Source of the DNA: an uncultured Armatimonadota bacterium
GTDB taxonomy: Bacteria; Armatimonadota; Fimbriimonadia; Fimbriimonadales; Fimbriimonadaceae
Direction of reading: 5' to 3'
Assembly (NCBI GenBank): GCA_903927345.1
Contig: CAIYMO010000028.1
Location: 1-50,546, forward strand
DNA length: 50,546 nt
Below are positions 32,502 to 41,237 of this stretch, piece by piece (position 1 is the first letter of the stretch; every line of letters starts with the position of its first letter). Made by a program: the position numbers and the translations under genes. The notes below the pieces were generated by a model, which ran no database searches, was not told the DNA's origin, and was given only the letters and a program-made list of their open reading frames with translations.

Positions 32502-33542
32502 ATGAGTATGAAAAGGATTCTGTTTGCCCTACTAGGAGCTTCGATGGTCTACGCCTTGGCGGGATGCACCGGTGGCTCGACTGATTCGACGAGTTCGAGC
32601 TCAGCAAATTCAGCTACTACTACACCTGACGCTGGAGGAAAGAAGCTCCGGATTGGAATGGTCTTCGATAGCGGTGGGCGCGGAGACAAGTCATTCAACG
32701 ACTCAGCTTATGCCGGCTTGGAGCGGGCTGAGAAGGAACTGGGCGTTGAGATTCAGACGGTTGATAGCAAGGCTGAGAAGGACTACACCATCAACCTGAC
32801 CACCCTCGCTGAGCAGAAGTTCGATGTCATTTTTGCGATTGGAATCACCCAAGGTGAGGCACTGACTGCAGTTGCTCCAAAGTTCCCAGACGTGAAGTTT
32901 GCAATCGTAGACGCGACGGTCGAGGCTCCTAACGTTCGATCGCTTCTGTTTAGCGAAGAAGAGGGCAGCTATCTGGCGGGTTATGCCGCTGGGCTTGCTA
33001 CCAAGGCAAACAAGATCGGATTTGTCGGGGGAAAGAAGATTCCTCTTATCGAGAAGTTTGAGGCTGGATTCAAAGCTGGCGCTACCGCTGCGAACCCGAA
33101 GGTTGAGATGCTTCCTAGCAAGTACACCGAAAGCTGGGATGACACTCAGCTGGGCAAGGAATCAGCTAAGTCGCTCTTCAACGCTGGCGCAGACATCGTC
33201 TACCACGCTGCCGGACGATGCGGAGTCGGTGTAATCGCGGCTGCAAAGGAAGCTGGAAAGCTTGCAATCGGTGTGGACAGCAACCAGGACGATCAGGCAC
33301 CTGGATTCGTTTTGACCTCGATGATCAAGCGAGTTGATGAGTCGGTTTACCAGACGATTAAGGACATCAAGGAAGGCACTTTCGCCGCTGGTTCGAAGGT
33401 TTACGACCTGAAATCAAACGGTGTTGGTCTTAGCGATTTCAAGAACACCAAGGACAAGATCGGCGAAGATAATCTGAAGAAACTTGATGAAATCAAGGCT
33501 GATATCGTCGCTGGAAAGATCAAGGTTCCGACCAAACTCTGA
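32502..33542 (+). CDS. BMP-family ABC transporter substrate-binding lipoprotein
   Basis: 346 residues. Signal peptide with lipobox LAGC, then a Ser/Thr linker. The mature protein is a BMP/Med/PnrA type I binding fold: KLRIGMVFDSGGRGDKSFND (opening), FAIGITQGEALTAVAPKFPDVKFAIVD (in two parts), SYLAGYAAGLATKANKIGFVGG, IVYHAAGRCGVGVIAAAKEAG, and a C-terminal KVPTKL. Such proteins bind purine nucleosides and related compounds. It stands without a transporter here, so it may share the ATPase and permeases of the operon at 42898-47118 or serve a distant one. ATG 32508 is an equal alternative start. Confidence 0.9.
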   Translation: MSMKRILFALLGASMVYALAGCTGGSTDSTSSSSANSATTTPDAGGKKLRIGMVFDSGGRGDKSFNDSAYAGLERAEKELGVEIQTVDSKAEKDYTINLTTLAEQKFDVIFAIGITQGEALTAVAPKFPDVKFAIVDATVEAPNVRSLLFSEEEGSYLAGYAAGLATKANKIGFVGGKKIPLIEKFEAGFKAGATAANPKVEMLPSKYTESWDDTQLGKESAKSLFNAGADIVYHAAGRCGVGVIAAAKEAGKLAIGVDSNQDDQAPGFVLTSMIKRVDESVYQTIKDIKEGTFAAGSKVYDLKSNGVGLSDFKNTKDKIGEDNLKKLDEIKADIVAGKIKVPTKL

Positions 33543-33589
33543 ACCGATTAGGCTGACCGTTCCGTAGTTATATACGGGGACAACCAACC

Positions 33590-33640
33590 AACCCCGACCA
33601 GAAAGAAGTGCTAGACTCAACTGGTCGGGGTTGTTTTGTT
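33590..33640 (+). terminator. terminator after the BMP lipoprotein gene
   Basis: Perfect 12-base GC-rich arms (33590-33601 and 33621-33632) with a 19-base loop, followed by GTTTTGTT. The long loop makes it weaker than the others in the window but the stem is strong. Confidence 0.7.
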
Positions 33641-33672
33641 CCGGGTTTTCCGACTCGTCCCCGCCTGCAGCT

Positions 33673-35094
33673 ATGTCTGAAACGCACATGACCGCGAACC
33701 GCCGATTTGAACTTGCAATCATCGGCTTTTTCATTTTCTCTCCACCTGTCGGAGGGCTTGTCGTCCTCTACCAGGCCATGCAGAACCCCACAAAGTTCGC
33801 CCAAACTGTCGGGCTGCTCGCGTGGTTGTGTTTGCTCATCGGCGCTCATATCAAATTTGTTCGGCCTGTCTTCCGGCGATATCCCATCGTTCGTGGCTAT
33901 CGAGAGATTGCCGAAAAGATCAAAAGCTTTAACGGGCGCCACACCAAGCTTTCTGGTGCGGTTTGGCGTACCCGAATCCTTCGATCCGCTTATCGGATTG
34001 GGTTCACGTTGCTCACCCTTCCATTTTTCGTCGGCGAGTACATGCTCCACGGTCACCATTTCGTGTGGTTTACAATGGGCTGGGTAGTTGCAGGGTTTGG
34101 AATTACCGTCGGCTACCACCGAATCGGAACGCACCCTTCGTTTAAGGCTCCTGAGTGGGTCCGGGCGATTTTGCTCATCATGGGTTCCATGGCGGTTCAA
34201 GGGCCGGTTAGCGAATGGACGAAGAAGCACTCCAAGCACCACGCGTTTGGAGAGACCTCTGCTGACGTCCACTCTCCCTATGTTTTTGAGGAGTCTAAGC
34301 GTGGGATCTTTATCGAGCAGTTTTATGCTTTCATGCATAGCTTCATGATGTGGGCCTTCCGAGAGCCGTCCTTGCGACGGCCAAAGGGAATGTCGATTGA
34401 GGATTGGAAGGCAGATCTGCTCAACAACTCCCCTGATCCCGCAACGTTCAAGTTCCGAGAGGAAGACCGAAACTATTGGGAAGTCAAGGACAAGTCCGGC
34501 AAGATCGTAGCCTCAACAGAAACCTTGATCAAGAAGCGCTGGGCACGATTTGTCGATGTCATCGTTGGAATTGAACAAGATAAGACGATTACCATGCTCG
34601 GTAATCCGCTGGTCTACATCGGAATTCTTGTTGTTAGCGTTGGTGCTCCCATGGTCCTTGGTGGCATTTCGATCTGGGAAGTCTTGGCTCGCATCTGTTA
34701 TGTGAACTGGGCAACGTTCTGTGTTAACTCGGTGAGCCACATTTGGGGCGAGCAACCTTTCCAGGTTGCTGACAACTCTCGAAACAACGCCGTCGTCGAG
34801 ATATTGGCACTTGGAGAGGGTGGACACAACACTCACCACAAATCCGAGCTTTGGGCGCAGCACGGTGTGTTTGCATGGCAATTCGATCCGTCAGCCATGT
34901 TGATCAAGACGCTCGCTTTCTTTGGGCTAGCTCGGGAACTCAACCTTCCTAGCCGCTCACAACTCAAGGCCGCCTGGCGATCTTGGCGACGACGCGAACC
35001 AACGATGCAAGGTTATGCTGCTCCAACTTGGGAACAATCAATTTCTCCAAGTCTTGTCGAACAGATTTCGGCCGGCGAAGAAGTTTCTGTTTAA
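33673..35094 (+). CDS. membrane fatty acid (acyl-CoA/acyl-lipid) desaturase
   Basis: 473 residues, longer than the usual 300-380. Three histidine boxes are visible: GYHRIGTH (about 147-154), WTKKHSKHH (about 182-190), and GHNTHH near 390, plus NSVSHIWG between. They bind the di-iron centre that introduces a double bond, usually delta-9, into a fatty acyl chain. Hydrophobic pairs flank each box. A charged insertion of ~80 residues (MSIEDWKADLLNNSPDP...) lies between boxes 2 and 3. ATG 33673 is chosen because longer readings enter the terminator; ATG 33688 is possible. Role: membrane fluidity. Confidence 0.9.
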   Translation: MSETHMTANRRFELAIIGFFIFSPPVGGLVVLYQAMQNPTKFAQTVGLLAWLCLLIGAHIKFVRPVFRRYPIVRGYREIAEKIKSFNGRHTKLSGAVWRTRILRSAYRIGFTLLTLPFFVGEYMLHGHHFVWFTMGWVVAGFGITVGYHRIGTHPSFKAPEWVRAILLIMGSMAVQGPVSEWTKKHSKHHAFGETSADVHSPYVFEESKRGIFIEQFYAFMHSFMMWAFREPSLRRPKGMSIEDWKADLLNNSPDPATFKFREEDRNYWEVKDKSGKIVASTETLIKKRWARFVDVIVGIEQDKTITMLGNPLVYIGILVVSVGAPMVLGGISIWEVLARICYVNWATFCVNSVSHIWGEQPFQVADNSRNNAVVEILALGEGGHNTHHKSELWAQHGVFAWQFDPSAMLIKTLAFFGLARELNLPSRSQLKAAWRSWRRREPTMQGYAAPTWEQSISPSLVEQISAGEEVSV

Positions 35095-35100
35095 CGCTAA

Positions 35101-35129
35101 TTGCGCATTCCGACTTATTTAGATACAAT
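35101..35129 (+). promoter_or_regulatory. promoter with -35 and -10, placed for a leaderless transcript
   Basis: TTGCGC (35101-35106) and TACAAT (35124-35129) are 17 bases apart, and the ATG follows 7 bases after the -10. Transcription would begin at or next to the A of ATG 35137. It is the clearest leaderless promoter in the window because both hexamers are seen. Confidence 0.65.
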
Positions 35130-35136
35130 AGTCGGG

Positions 35137-35841
35137 ATGCGTACGTTTGGCTTATTTATCTTGATTTTGCTTTGCGGCTGCGGCGGTCCGGCAATTGAGA
35201 CCAAAAAAGTAGCATTTGCGCTCCCAACAGGTTGGACCAAAGGCGCAAGCGACGATGAGCTCGTTGAACTCGGTATCCCGAGCGGCTGGCGCCAGGGCGT
35301 TGATCGCATGATGGAAAGTCCAATGCTTGGTGCTGGTATCGGGTTAGGAGACATTCCGGTACCTCCAGCTTCATCAAACCCCAATGCTTCGGATGCCTCC
35401 AAGTCGATTGAACAACTCTCCAATGCCATGACGGAGATGTCGAACGAGGCGGAACGAGAGGCTTTGGAACGACTGAAGAAGAAGGGAATCATCCTCAATG
35501 TCATCTCTAAAGGCGCAAGGCCGACGATTGGAGAAGCAAGAACTCGATACTACGTCCAGCGGTACACCCAAGGCGGAAACTGGAATTGGGATAGCGCACA
35601 TGCGAAAGAGCGCGACCATTACCTTCACAAGCCAGTGGCACGCGAGCTTGATCTGCCGACGGGGAAGGCGCACCGGATGGAGGAGACAAAGACTCTCGTT
35701 GACGGTGGAACCTACACAATCATTAGCTATTTGATTCCGAATGGGAAAGATCTTTATGCGCTCAGGTTCATCACCCAAGAGCAGGCGACGGTCATCCAGT
35801 CCATCGAAAAGAAAGTTGCAGAATCGATCCGGATTAAATAG
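35137..35841 (+). CDS. lipoprotein of unknown function
   Basis: 234 residues. Signal peptide MRTFGLFILILLCGC with lipobox LCGC, then a mature part with FALPTGWTKG near the front, an alpha-helical middle (AMTEMSNEAEREALERLKKK), and a beta-rich end (TYTIISYLIPNGKDLYALRF, ...EKKVAESIRIK), reminiscent of proteins that measure lipid or protein partition, such as DUF1795-like domains. Function unknown. Its last 8 bases overlap the convergent PPK2 gene. Confidence 0.75.
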   Translation: MRTFGLFILILLCGCGGPAIETKKVAFALPTGWTKGASDDELVELGIPSGWRQGVDRMMESPMLGAGIGLGDIPVPPASSNPNASDASKSIEQLSNAMTEMSNEAEREALERLKKKGIILNVISKGARPTIGEARTRYYVQRYTQGGNWNWDSAHAKERDHYLHKPVARELDLPTGKAHRMEETKTLVDGGTYTIISYLIPNGKDLYALRFITQEQATVIQSIEKKVAESIRIK

Positions 35842-36652
35842 TCTTTCGGTATTCCGCTACTTCAGCTCTCATTTGAACGCTCAGAGATTCTAGCTTTGCC
35901 TTCCACTGTTCCTCGAGAGGCTCAAGGGTTTCTAAGATGGTTTTTGTGATGAGATAGTTGCGGTACCACTTTCGGTTCGCGGGAATGACATGCCAAGGCG
36001 CGACGTCCGTTGCGCACTTCTCAACCGCGTCCTCGTATGCCTCCGTATAGTCGTCCCAGAATTCGCGTTCCTTCCAGTCTCCTACCGAAAGCTTCCATGC
36101 CTTAACCGGGTCCTGCTCACGCTCCAACAGACGTTGCTCTTGCTCTTCTTTACTGATATGAAGGAAGAATTTGAGAATCGTCGTTCCTGAGTCGGTCAAG
36201 AGTTTTTCGAAGTTGTTGATATGCTCGTAGCGCTTACTCCAGACCTCCTTCGGGGCGATGTCGTGAACTCGTACAACAAGAACATCTTCATAGTGCGAGC
36301 GGTTGAAGATCACGGTCTCGCCTTTCATTGGAGTTTGTTGGTGAAGGCGCCACAGGAAATCGTGACCGATTTCGATTGGTGTGGGGACTTTGAACGGAGC
36401 TATTCTGGTAGCGGCGGCGTTCATGAATCGCAATAGGTGGCGGATGGTGCCGTCCTTTCCGCTTGTATCCCGTCCTTGAAGAACAATCAACAGGGGAGTT
36501 TGTCCTGCAGCGAACATGAGTTCCTGAAGCTCCGAAATACGCTCAGCGTACTCCTCAGTCTTCGTACGAGCTTCGTCTTCGGAAATGCCGCATGAGTCTG
36601 AAGGATCAAATTCTTTGAGTTTGAACTTGGAACCGGGCTTGATTGTGGGCAT
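35834..36652 (-). CDS. ppk2: polyphosphate kinase 2 family protein
   Basis: 272 residues, short one-domain PPK2 type. Walker A GRDTSGKDG (60-68), lid/Walker-B-like segment FNRSHYEDVLVVRVH (116-130) and the C-terminal WYRNYLITKTILETLE are diagnostic. It moves phosphate between polyphosphate and nucleoside mono- or diphosphates; length and motifs fit class I or III, so ADP/GDP or AMP substrates are both possible. Transcribed from a TAAACT box 7 bases before the ATG; the promoter overlaps the 3' end of the diguanylate cyclase gene upstream. Confidence 0.95.
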   Translation of the reverse strand: MPTIKPGSKFKLKEFDPSDSCGISEDEARTKTEEYAERISELQELMFAAGQTPLLIVLQGRDTSGKDGTIRHLLRFMNAAATRIAPFKVPTPIEIGHDFLWRLHQQTPMKGETVIFNRSHYEDVLVVRVHDIAPKEVWSKRYEHINNFEKLLTDSGTTILKFFLHISKEEQEQRLLEREQDPVKAWKLSVGDWKEREFWDDYTEAYEDAVEKCATDVAPWHVIPANRKWYRNYLITKTILETLEPLEEQWKAKLESLSVQMRAEVAEYRKTI

Positions 36653-36659
36653 ATCCCAC

Positions 36660-36665
36660 AGTTTA
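36660..36665 (-). promoter_or_regulatory. -10 box of a probable leaderless promoter (PPK2)
   Basis: On the minus strand TAAACT ends exactly 7 bases before the ATG at 36652. It lies just past the upstream cyclase stop (36670). No -35 is seen at the expected place. Confidence 0.5.
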
Positions 36666-36669
36666 GCCC

Positions 36670-38070
36670 TTAGGCAGCATTGAGCTGGTCTTCCGTAAGA
36701 TCGCGATAATGCGTTACCCTGTTACGACCTGTTCGCTTGGAGTGATAAAGAGCTTGGTCAGCTTGTTCAATCATCCCTCGCGCACTATCAACACCAGAGA
36801 ATGTTGAGCAACCGACAGAGGCAGTGATGTTGCGGTGTGGCCAGATCTCGGCGAGGATTGCTGCGCGGAAGCGTTCTGCGGCGAGCAATGCAGCCGCAGC
36901 GTCGCAGTTATCGAGAATAATGGCAAACTCTTCGCCGCCATATCTAGCTGGGCGCTCATAACGTCGCGCAGTGCCCGTCAATACGGAAGCAAACTTGATC
37001 AAGATCTCGTCACCAGCTTGGTGCCCGAAGTTGTCATTGAGCGGCTTAAAGTGGTCGATATCAAACAGCAACAGTGAGAAACGGTGATCTTGTCGAATGG
37101 CACGATCTAAGGTTTCATCGAGTAGCTCGTTGAACCTTCTTCGGTTCATCAATCCGGTCAAGCCATCAGTCACGGCAAGGCGTCGCAGTTGTCGATTTGC
37201 TTCTTGGAGCTTTAGTCGCTGACGCTCCATCACCTTCATGTAATTCTTAATTTCGCGCATCTGCTCGTCGACCTTGCGCTGAGCTTGGACGCGTTCTGTG
37301 ATGTCGAGGTTTCCGGCAACGGCTGCGATTACCTCACCGCGTCGATTAGTCAAGCACACGACTTTACAGGCGAGATGAACCTCGGTGTTATCAGCCTTGA
37401 TAAAGACCCAATCAAACTCGATACCCTGGTTGGCAGCAAACAGTGCATCGACCTTCTGCTGATTCCAGGCGCCAGTCTCTTCAGGATCTAGGACTGTCCA
37501 AACAGTATTAAAGAAGGCTTCGTAAGCTTCAATTCCGAAGGTTTCGGTTGCAAGGCTGTTCCACTCATGAACCAGACCTTGGGCATCAAAGGTAAAGCAC
37601 GCAACCGGAAGTCCATTGAACAAGGCTTCGAAGCGACGAGAAGCGAACTCAAGGCTTTCCACTGTAGCGTGGAGATCCTCGTGAGCACGAGTGAATTTTT
37701 CTTCAGTGTCTTGCCACTTCTTACGTTCATCGAGAAGGTTTGCAATAAAGTGGATGTTCGCTGACCAACGGTCATCCGGCGGACCAATAACAACGTGGTC
37801 AGCTCCAGCCTCGTACCATGCCAGCTCGTTCTCTACGCTTGTCCAGACTAAAACAAAATGCCCAAGACGATTGGCTGAGCATAAGTTAACCGCGTCGTTT
37901 TGTTTCGGAGAGCCTTGGTCTTCGACTAAATAGAAATAGAATCCTTCTTGCGAAAAGTCATGGAATGACTCGAATGACTTGGGCTTGATGGTAAAGCCTT
38001 CCCGCTCTAGAAATGCGGTTGCCACCGGATTTTCCGCTCCAATCCAATAACACGTACCTCGGGAAACCAT
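36670..38070 (-). CDS. PAS-domain diguanylate cyclase
   Basis: 466 residues. Residues ~40-115 look like a receiver-type fold without a clear phospho-acceptor (FYLVEDQGS, HFVLVWTSVENELAWYEAGAD). A PAS domain follows at ~142-260 (RRFEALFNGLPVACFTFD...GNLDITERV), then a helical linker (261-299) and GGDEF 300-455: DGLTGLMNRRRF, LLLFDIDHFKPLND, active loop GGEEF 378-382, and ASVGCSTF. It should make c-di-GMP in the cytoplasm in response to a PAS ligand. The inhibitory I-site R-x-x-D reads RRYE (369-372), so feedback may be weak. GGTGG lies 3 bases before the ATG. Confidence 0.93.
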   Translation of the reverse strand: MVSRGTCYWIGAENPVATAFLEREGFTIKPKSFESFHDFSQEGFYFYLVEDQGSPKQNDAVNLCSANRLGHFVLVWTSVENELAWYEAGADHVVIGPPDDRWSANIHFIANLLDERKKWQDTEEKFTRAHEDLHATVESLEFASRRFEALFNGLPVACFTFDAQGLVHEWNSLATETFGIEAYEAFFNTVWTVLDPEETGAWNQQKVDALFAANQGIEFDWVFIKADNTEVHLACKVVCLTNRRGEVIAAVAGNLDITERVQAQRKVDEQMREIKNYMKVMERQRLKLQEANRQLRRLAVTDGLTGLMNRRRFNELLDETLDRAIRQDHRFSLLLFDIDHFKPLNDNFGHQAGDEILIKFASVLTGTARRYERPARYGGEEFAIILDNCDAAAALLAAERFRAAILAEIWPHRNITASVGCSTFSGVDSARGMIEQADQALYHSKRTGRNRVTHYRDLTEDQLNAA

Positions 38071-38078
38071 GATCCACC

Positions 38079-38103
38079 AAAAACAAGAACTGAGTAGTTC
38101 TTG
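38079..38103 (-). terminator. terminator after the deacetylase-like gene
   Basis: On the minus strand a perfect 7-base stem (38084-38090 with 38097-38103) and 6-base loop are followed by five T. It ends the minus-strand run that begins near 42836 and separates it from the cyclase gene. Confidence 0.75.
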
Positions 38104-38134
38104 AGGAAGTTATCAGCATCTCGGACGCTTAAAA

Positions 38135-38845
38135 TTAGGATTTACCGAAATTTTCTAGTATCGCCCTTTTATATTTGGTGTGAACGTAGCGAGGAACCCG
38201 GTAGATATCCGCTCGTTTCTCCGCAGATTGGGTGACTTCGGTAAACCCAATGAGATAATTGGCTTCCCTCGCAGCTCGGCTCACTCTTGTGTCGTACTTG
38301 CCATTTGGATAAGCGATTGAGGTGACAGCATGTCCTAATCTTTGCTCAAGGACTCGCTTCGAGTCGGCCATTTCATGGCGCAGGCGTACATCCGAGAGCT
38401 TGGTCAGGTCTTCGGGGTGCGAGCAGGTCTGTGAACCAATCGTTACCAAACCTGACCGGTCAAGCTCAGTGAGTTGCCTCCAAGTCATCTTTGGACGGCC
38501 AGAGGTGTTACCAACGAAATCCGTATGAACAAATTGCGCCACTGGGATGCGCTTCTTCTTTAGGATGGGCCAGGCGTATTTGTAGAAGCCCTGATAGTTG
38601 TCGGCAAAGGTGATGCAGATCGCATTCTTTGGCAGTTTCAATTTCCCACTCAGCGACAATCGGAGTTGTTCGATCGTGACGAACTTCGCCCCTTTGCGTT
38701 CAAAATAGTCGATTTGCTCTTGAAACTCACCAACGGTGCAATCGAACCAGAGACTCTTGGCATCTCGAGCGGGAATGACATCGTGATAAGTCAGTACTGG
38801 CGTCAGCTGGGTAGGAAGGGCATTGAGAATGGCGGCGAGGATCAT
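38135..38845 (-). CDS. polysaccharide deacetylase (NodB)-like protein with altered active site
   Basis: 236 residues with a short hydrophobic start, probably exported. NodB-fold landmarks: PVLTYHDVIP, CITFADNYQGFYKYAWPIL, GSQTCSHPEDL and IAYPNGKYD. Motif 1, usually T-F-D-D-G, reads TFADN (79-83), losing the catalytic base Asp; motif 2, usually H-x-x-x-H, reads SQTCSH (138-143), with Gln for the first metal His. The GxYD end is kept. Classical de-N-acetylase activity is therefore doubtful; it may bind sugar or use other chemistry. The ATG overlaps the phosphatase stop by 4 bases. Confidence 0.85.
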   Translation of the reverse strand: MILAAILNALPTQLTPVLTYHDVIPARDAKSLWFDCTVGEFQEQIDYFERKGAKFVTIEQLRLSLSGKLKLPKNAICITFADNYQGFYKYAWPILKKKRIPVAQFVHTDFVGNTSGRPKMTWRQLTELDRSGLVTIGSQTCSHPEDLTKLSDVRLRHEMADSKRVLEQRLGHAVTSIAYPNGKYDTRVSRAAREANYLIGFTEVTQSAEKRADIYRVPRYVHTKYKRAILENFGKS

Positions 38846-39435
38846 GCTAGATGGCTTGTGTCATTGAAACGCTCTAGAACCCACACATCTTGGGCCCATC
38901 GCAGCTCTGTGATTGAGGCGTTATCGAATCGAAATGAGCGGCTTGTTTCGACGGGGGCGCCAAGGAGGCGGCACAAGATCACTTCTTTCGTCATCCCATG
39001 CGTGAAAATTGCAATAGATCGCTTCTCAAGGTGAAGATCGTCAACGAGACCGGAGATGCGGTCCATCACTTCGTAAGCACTCTCTGCCCCCTTTGGTTTG
39101 ACGGTAAAGCGACTTTCTCCGTTGCGGCAAGCCTCGTCCCACGCCTTTACCAAGGTGGGCAAGGGAACTCCCTCGAGCTCTCCGAGCGAGCGCTCACGCA
39201 AAAGAGAAGTCGATTCAATGTGGACGCTGAGGGCTGCACTGGCGAGACTCGCAGTGTGCATTGATCGTTGGCTGTCTGAGCTCAAGATACGTTGGACCGG
39301 GTTCTTAACGAAGAACTGGGCGAGGCGAATCGCCTGGTCTTGTCCAACCTCATCCAGGGGCACATCGAGATGCCCCTGGGCGAGGTGATTTACGTTGTAG
39401 TCGGTCCTTCCGTGGCGAACGAGGTAGAGCCTCAT
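38842..39435 (-). CDS. histidine phosphatase superfamily (phosphoglycerate-mutase-like)
   Basis: 197 residues. The active-site RHG motif opens it (RLYLVRHGRTDYN), with ILSSDSQRSMHTA, a Glu in RERSLGELEG and the second His in IFTHGMTKEV. These small enzymes dephosphorylate metabolites; alpha-ribazole phosphatase (CobC) and broad phosphatases share this layout. Start ATG 39435 is preferred over 39483 because the motif begins at once and its first bases overlap the upstream stop (ATGA). Substrate unknown. Confidence 0.9.
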   Translation of the reverse strand: MRLYLVRHGRTDYNVNHLAQGHLDVPLDEVGQDQAIRLAQFFVKNPVQRILSSDSQRSMHTASLASAALSVHIESTSLLRERSLGELEGVPLPTLVKAWDEACRNGESRFTVKPKGAESAYEVMDRISGLVDDLHLEKRSIAIFTHGMTKEVILCRLLGAPVETSRSFRFDNASITELRWAQDVWVLERFNDTSHLA

Positions 39436-41225
39436 TTGGTCAGTTGACGGAATACAATCTTCGAGCTCTTGCTTCCACCCCAAAGCAGGGAGATGTTGGC
39501 CTTTTGGAAGTCAGCATCGGTCGCCTTGTGGATGTTCATGAACTTGTTTGGGTTTCGATCTGCGATAGGGAACCAGTTGCTCTGAATCTGCACCACGACA
39601 CGGTGTCCCTTTCGGAATGTATGCATCGTCTCGTTGAGATCGAACTTAACTCTTGTGGGCTGACCAGGAACCATTGGGATTGGCTTTTCGAACGAATTCC
39701 GGAACTTAGCTCGGAAGATGTCGGACCGAACCATCATCTGGAATCCTGCCATAGACTTCTCTTCCGTTCCTGCCGTTGTTTCGGAGGTATCGGCAGGGAA
39801 CTGGTCGATAACTTTGACGACGATATCGCAGTCAGTCCCGGTGGTTTTCACCCATAGATCAGCCTTAGGCTTTCCGATGATCTGCATGTCGGCATCGAGG
39901 GGATCCGTCTTGTAGGTCAGGACGTCACCGCGCTTTTCTGCCCATGCTTGGTTGTGAATCAACCAGTCACCGGGTGCCCGCTTGCTGCTTTGCCAATCCT
40001 CAAGATAAGGCGTGGGGTTCGCGGGATCATTGACATAGGAGTCCTGTCCAGCTCGCTTCTCAGGGACCCATTGGAGCGAATTCTTCTCATCGAAGTAAAG
40101 AGCCTTTTCCTTTAGCCCTTTAGGGGGCCACTGAGCAAAGGTGTGCCACTTGTTCGCACCTGTCTCGAAGATGTTCGCCTCCGCCGTTGCCGAAGCCTTG
40201 TTGTTGAGGAATTTCTCGAAGAACGGGAATTCGATCTTCTCCATGAAGAACTCCGATGTGTTTTGGTAGAACTTGACTTGTCCTAGGCTCGCTCCTGTGC
40301 CTCGAGCAAACCCTCCGTGGAGCCATGGGCCCATCACCAAGTAGTTGTTTGTCCGATTCTTGGACTCGCCGGCTTGGTACAGGTTCAGCGCGCCCCATAG
40401 ATCTTCCTTGTCGAAGAATCCACCAACTGTCATGACAGCACAGTTGACGTTTTTGAAATTTCGGGGAAGCGAACGATCCTTCCAGTACTGATCGTAGGTG
40501 TCGTGAACCATCAGTTCATCGTTCCAATAGGGAATCAGGCCCTTGTAGTGCTTCGCGTCAAAGTTGGGAAGAGCACCGGTGTCGAGATAGAACTGATATG
40601 CCGACTTATCGCCTCGTTCGATCACGGGTCGTTGACCTCCACGAGGAACGTTAAAGCCGCCGCAGAAATCGAAGGTTTCTTGGAGGAATAGGGCACCGTT
40701 ATGATGGCAGTCATCACCGAGGAACCAATCGCTGACCGGAGCGCCAGGCTCCACTGCCTTCAGAGCTGGGTGATTGTTGATTGCCCCGATCCCGGCGTAG
40801 AAGCCAGGATATGAGATGCCCCAGAGACCTACGTTGCCATTGTTTTTTGGCACTTTGTTGATGAGGAACTCGACGGTATCGTAGGTGTCGGTCGTCTCGT
40901 CGATCTTTTCACCTGGTTTCCGCAGTGGCCGCACGTTGACGAATTCTCCTTCGCTTTTGCCCTTACCGCGAACGTCTTGGTAAACATAGATGTACTTGGC
41001 CGCCGTGAGATACGTTGACCGGCGACGAGGCCCCGTGGTTGGAGATCCGGCCCCGTAAGGAGTCCGCTCCATCAGCAGTGGAGATTTTCCATCAAGGTCC
41101 TTTGGAACCCAGGCAACGGTGTAGAGCTTTACGCCGTCCCGCATTGAAATGTTGAATTCGTAGGCGTCGTACTGAGCGGCGAAGCCACCTTGCGTGATGA
41201 GTGCGAATGCAAGCGCGGAGGTCAT
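39432..41225 (-). CDS. exported CocE/NonD-type hydrolase (X-Pro dipeptidyl peptidase S15 family)
   Basis: 597 residues: short signal peptide (TSALAFALITQGGFA), alpha/beta hydrolase domain with ERTPYGAG, nucleophile motif GISYPG (Ser138), a cap region, and the jelly-roll C-terminal domain (SNWFPIADRNPNKF). Members hydrolyse acyl-proline peptides, cocaine-like esters or beta-lactams. Here the product would act on peptides or esters in the periplasm. It is first of a 4-base-overlap chain with the phosphatase and the deacetylase-like gene. TAAGAT lies 9 bases before the ATG. Confidence 0.9.
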   Translation of the reverse strand: MTSALAFALITQGGFAAQYDAYEFNISMRDGVKLYTVAWVPKDLDGKSPLLMERTPYGAGSPTTGPRRRSTYLTAAKYIYVYQDVRGKGKSEGEFVNVRPLRKPGEKIDETTDTYDTVEFLINKVPKNNGNVGLWGISYPGFYAGIGAINNHPALKAVEPGAPVSDWFLGDDCHHNGALFLQETFDFCGGFNVPRGGQRPVIERGDKSAYQFYLDTGALPNFDAKHYKGLIPYWNDELMVHDTYDQYWKDRSLPRNFKNVNCAVMTVGGFFDKEDLWGALNLYQAGESKNRTNNYLVMGPWLHGGFARGTGASLGQVKFYQNTSEFFMEKIEFPFFEKFLNNKASATAEANIFETGANKWHTFAQWPPKGLKEKALYFDEKNSLQWVPEKRAGQDSYVNDPANPTPYLEDWQSSKRAPGDWLIHNQAWAEKRGDVLTYKTDPLDADMQIIGKPKADLWVKTTGTDCDIVVKVIDQFPADTSETTAGTEEKSMAGFQMMVRSDIFRAKFRNSFEKPIPMVPGQPTRVKFDLNETMHTFRKGHRVVVQIQSNWFPIADRNPNKFMNIHKATDADFQKANISLLWGGSKSSKIVFRQLTK

Positions 41226-41237
41226 GTCAAGCGAATC

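Noticed and set aside
33631-33672. TTG start of the desaturase at 33631
   Set aside because: It overlaps the terminator stem of the BMP gene, and the added residues are not membrane- or signal-like.
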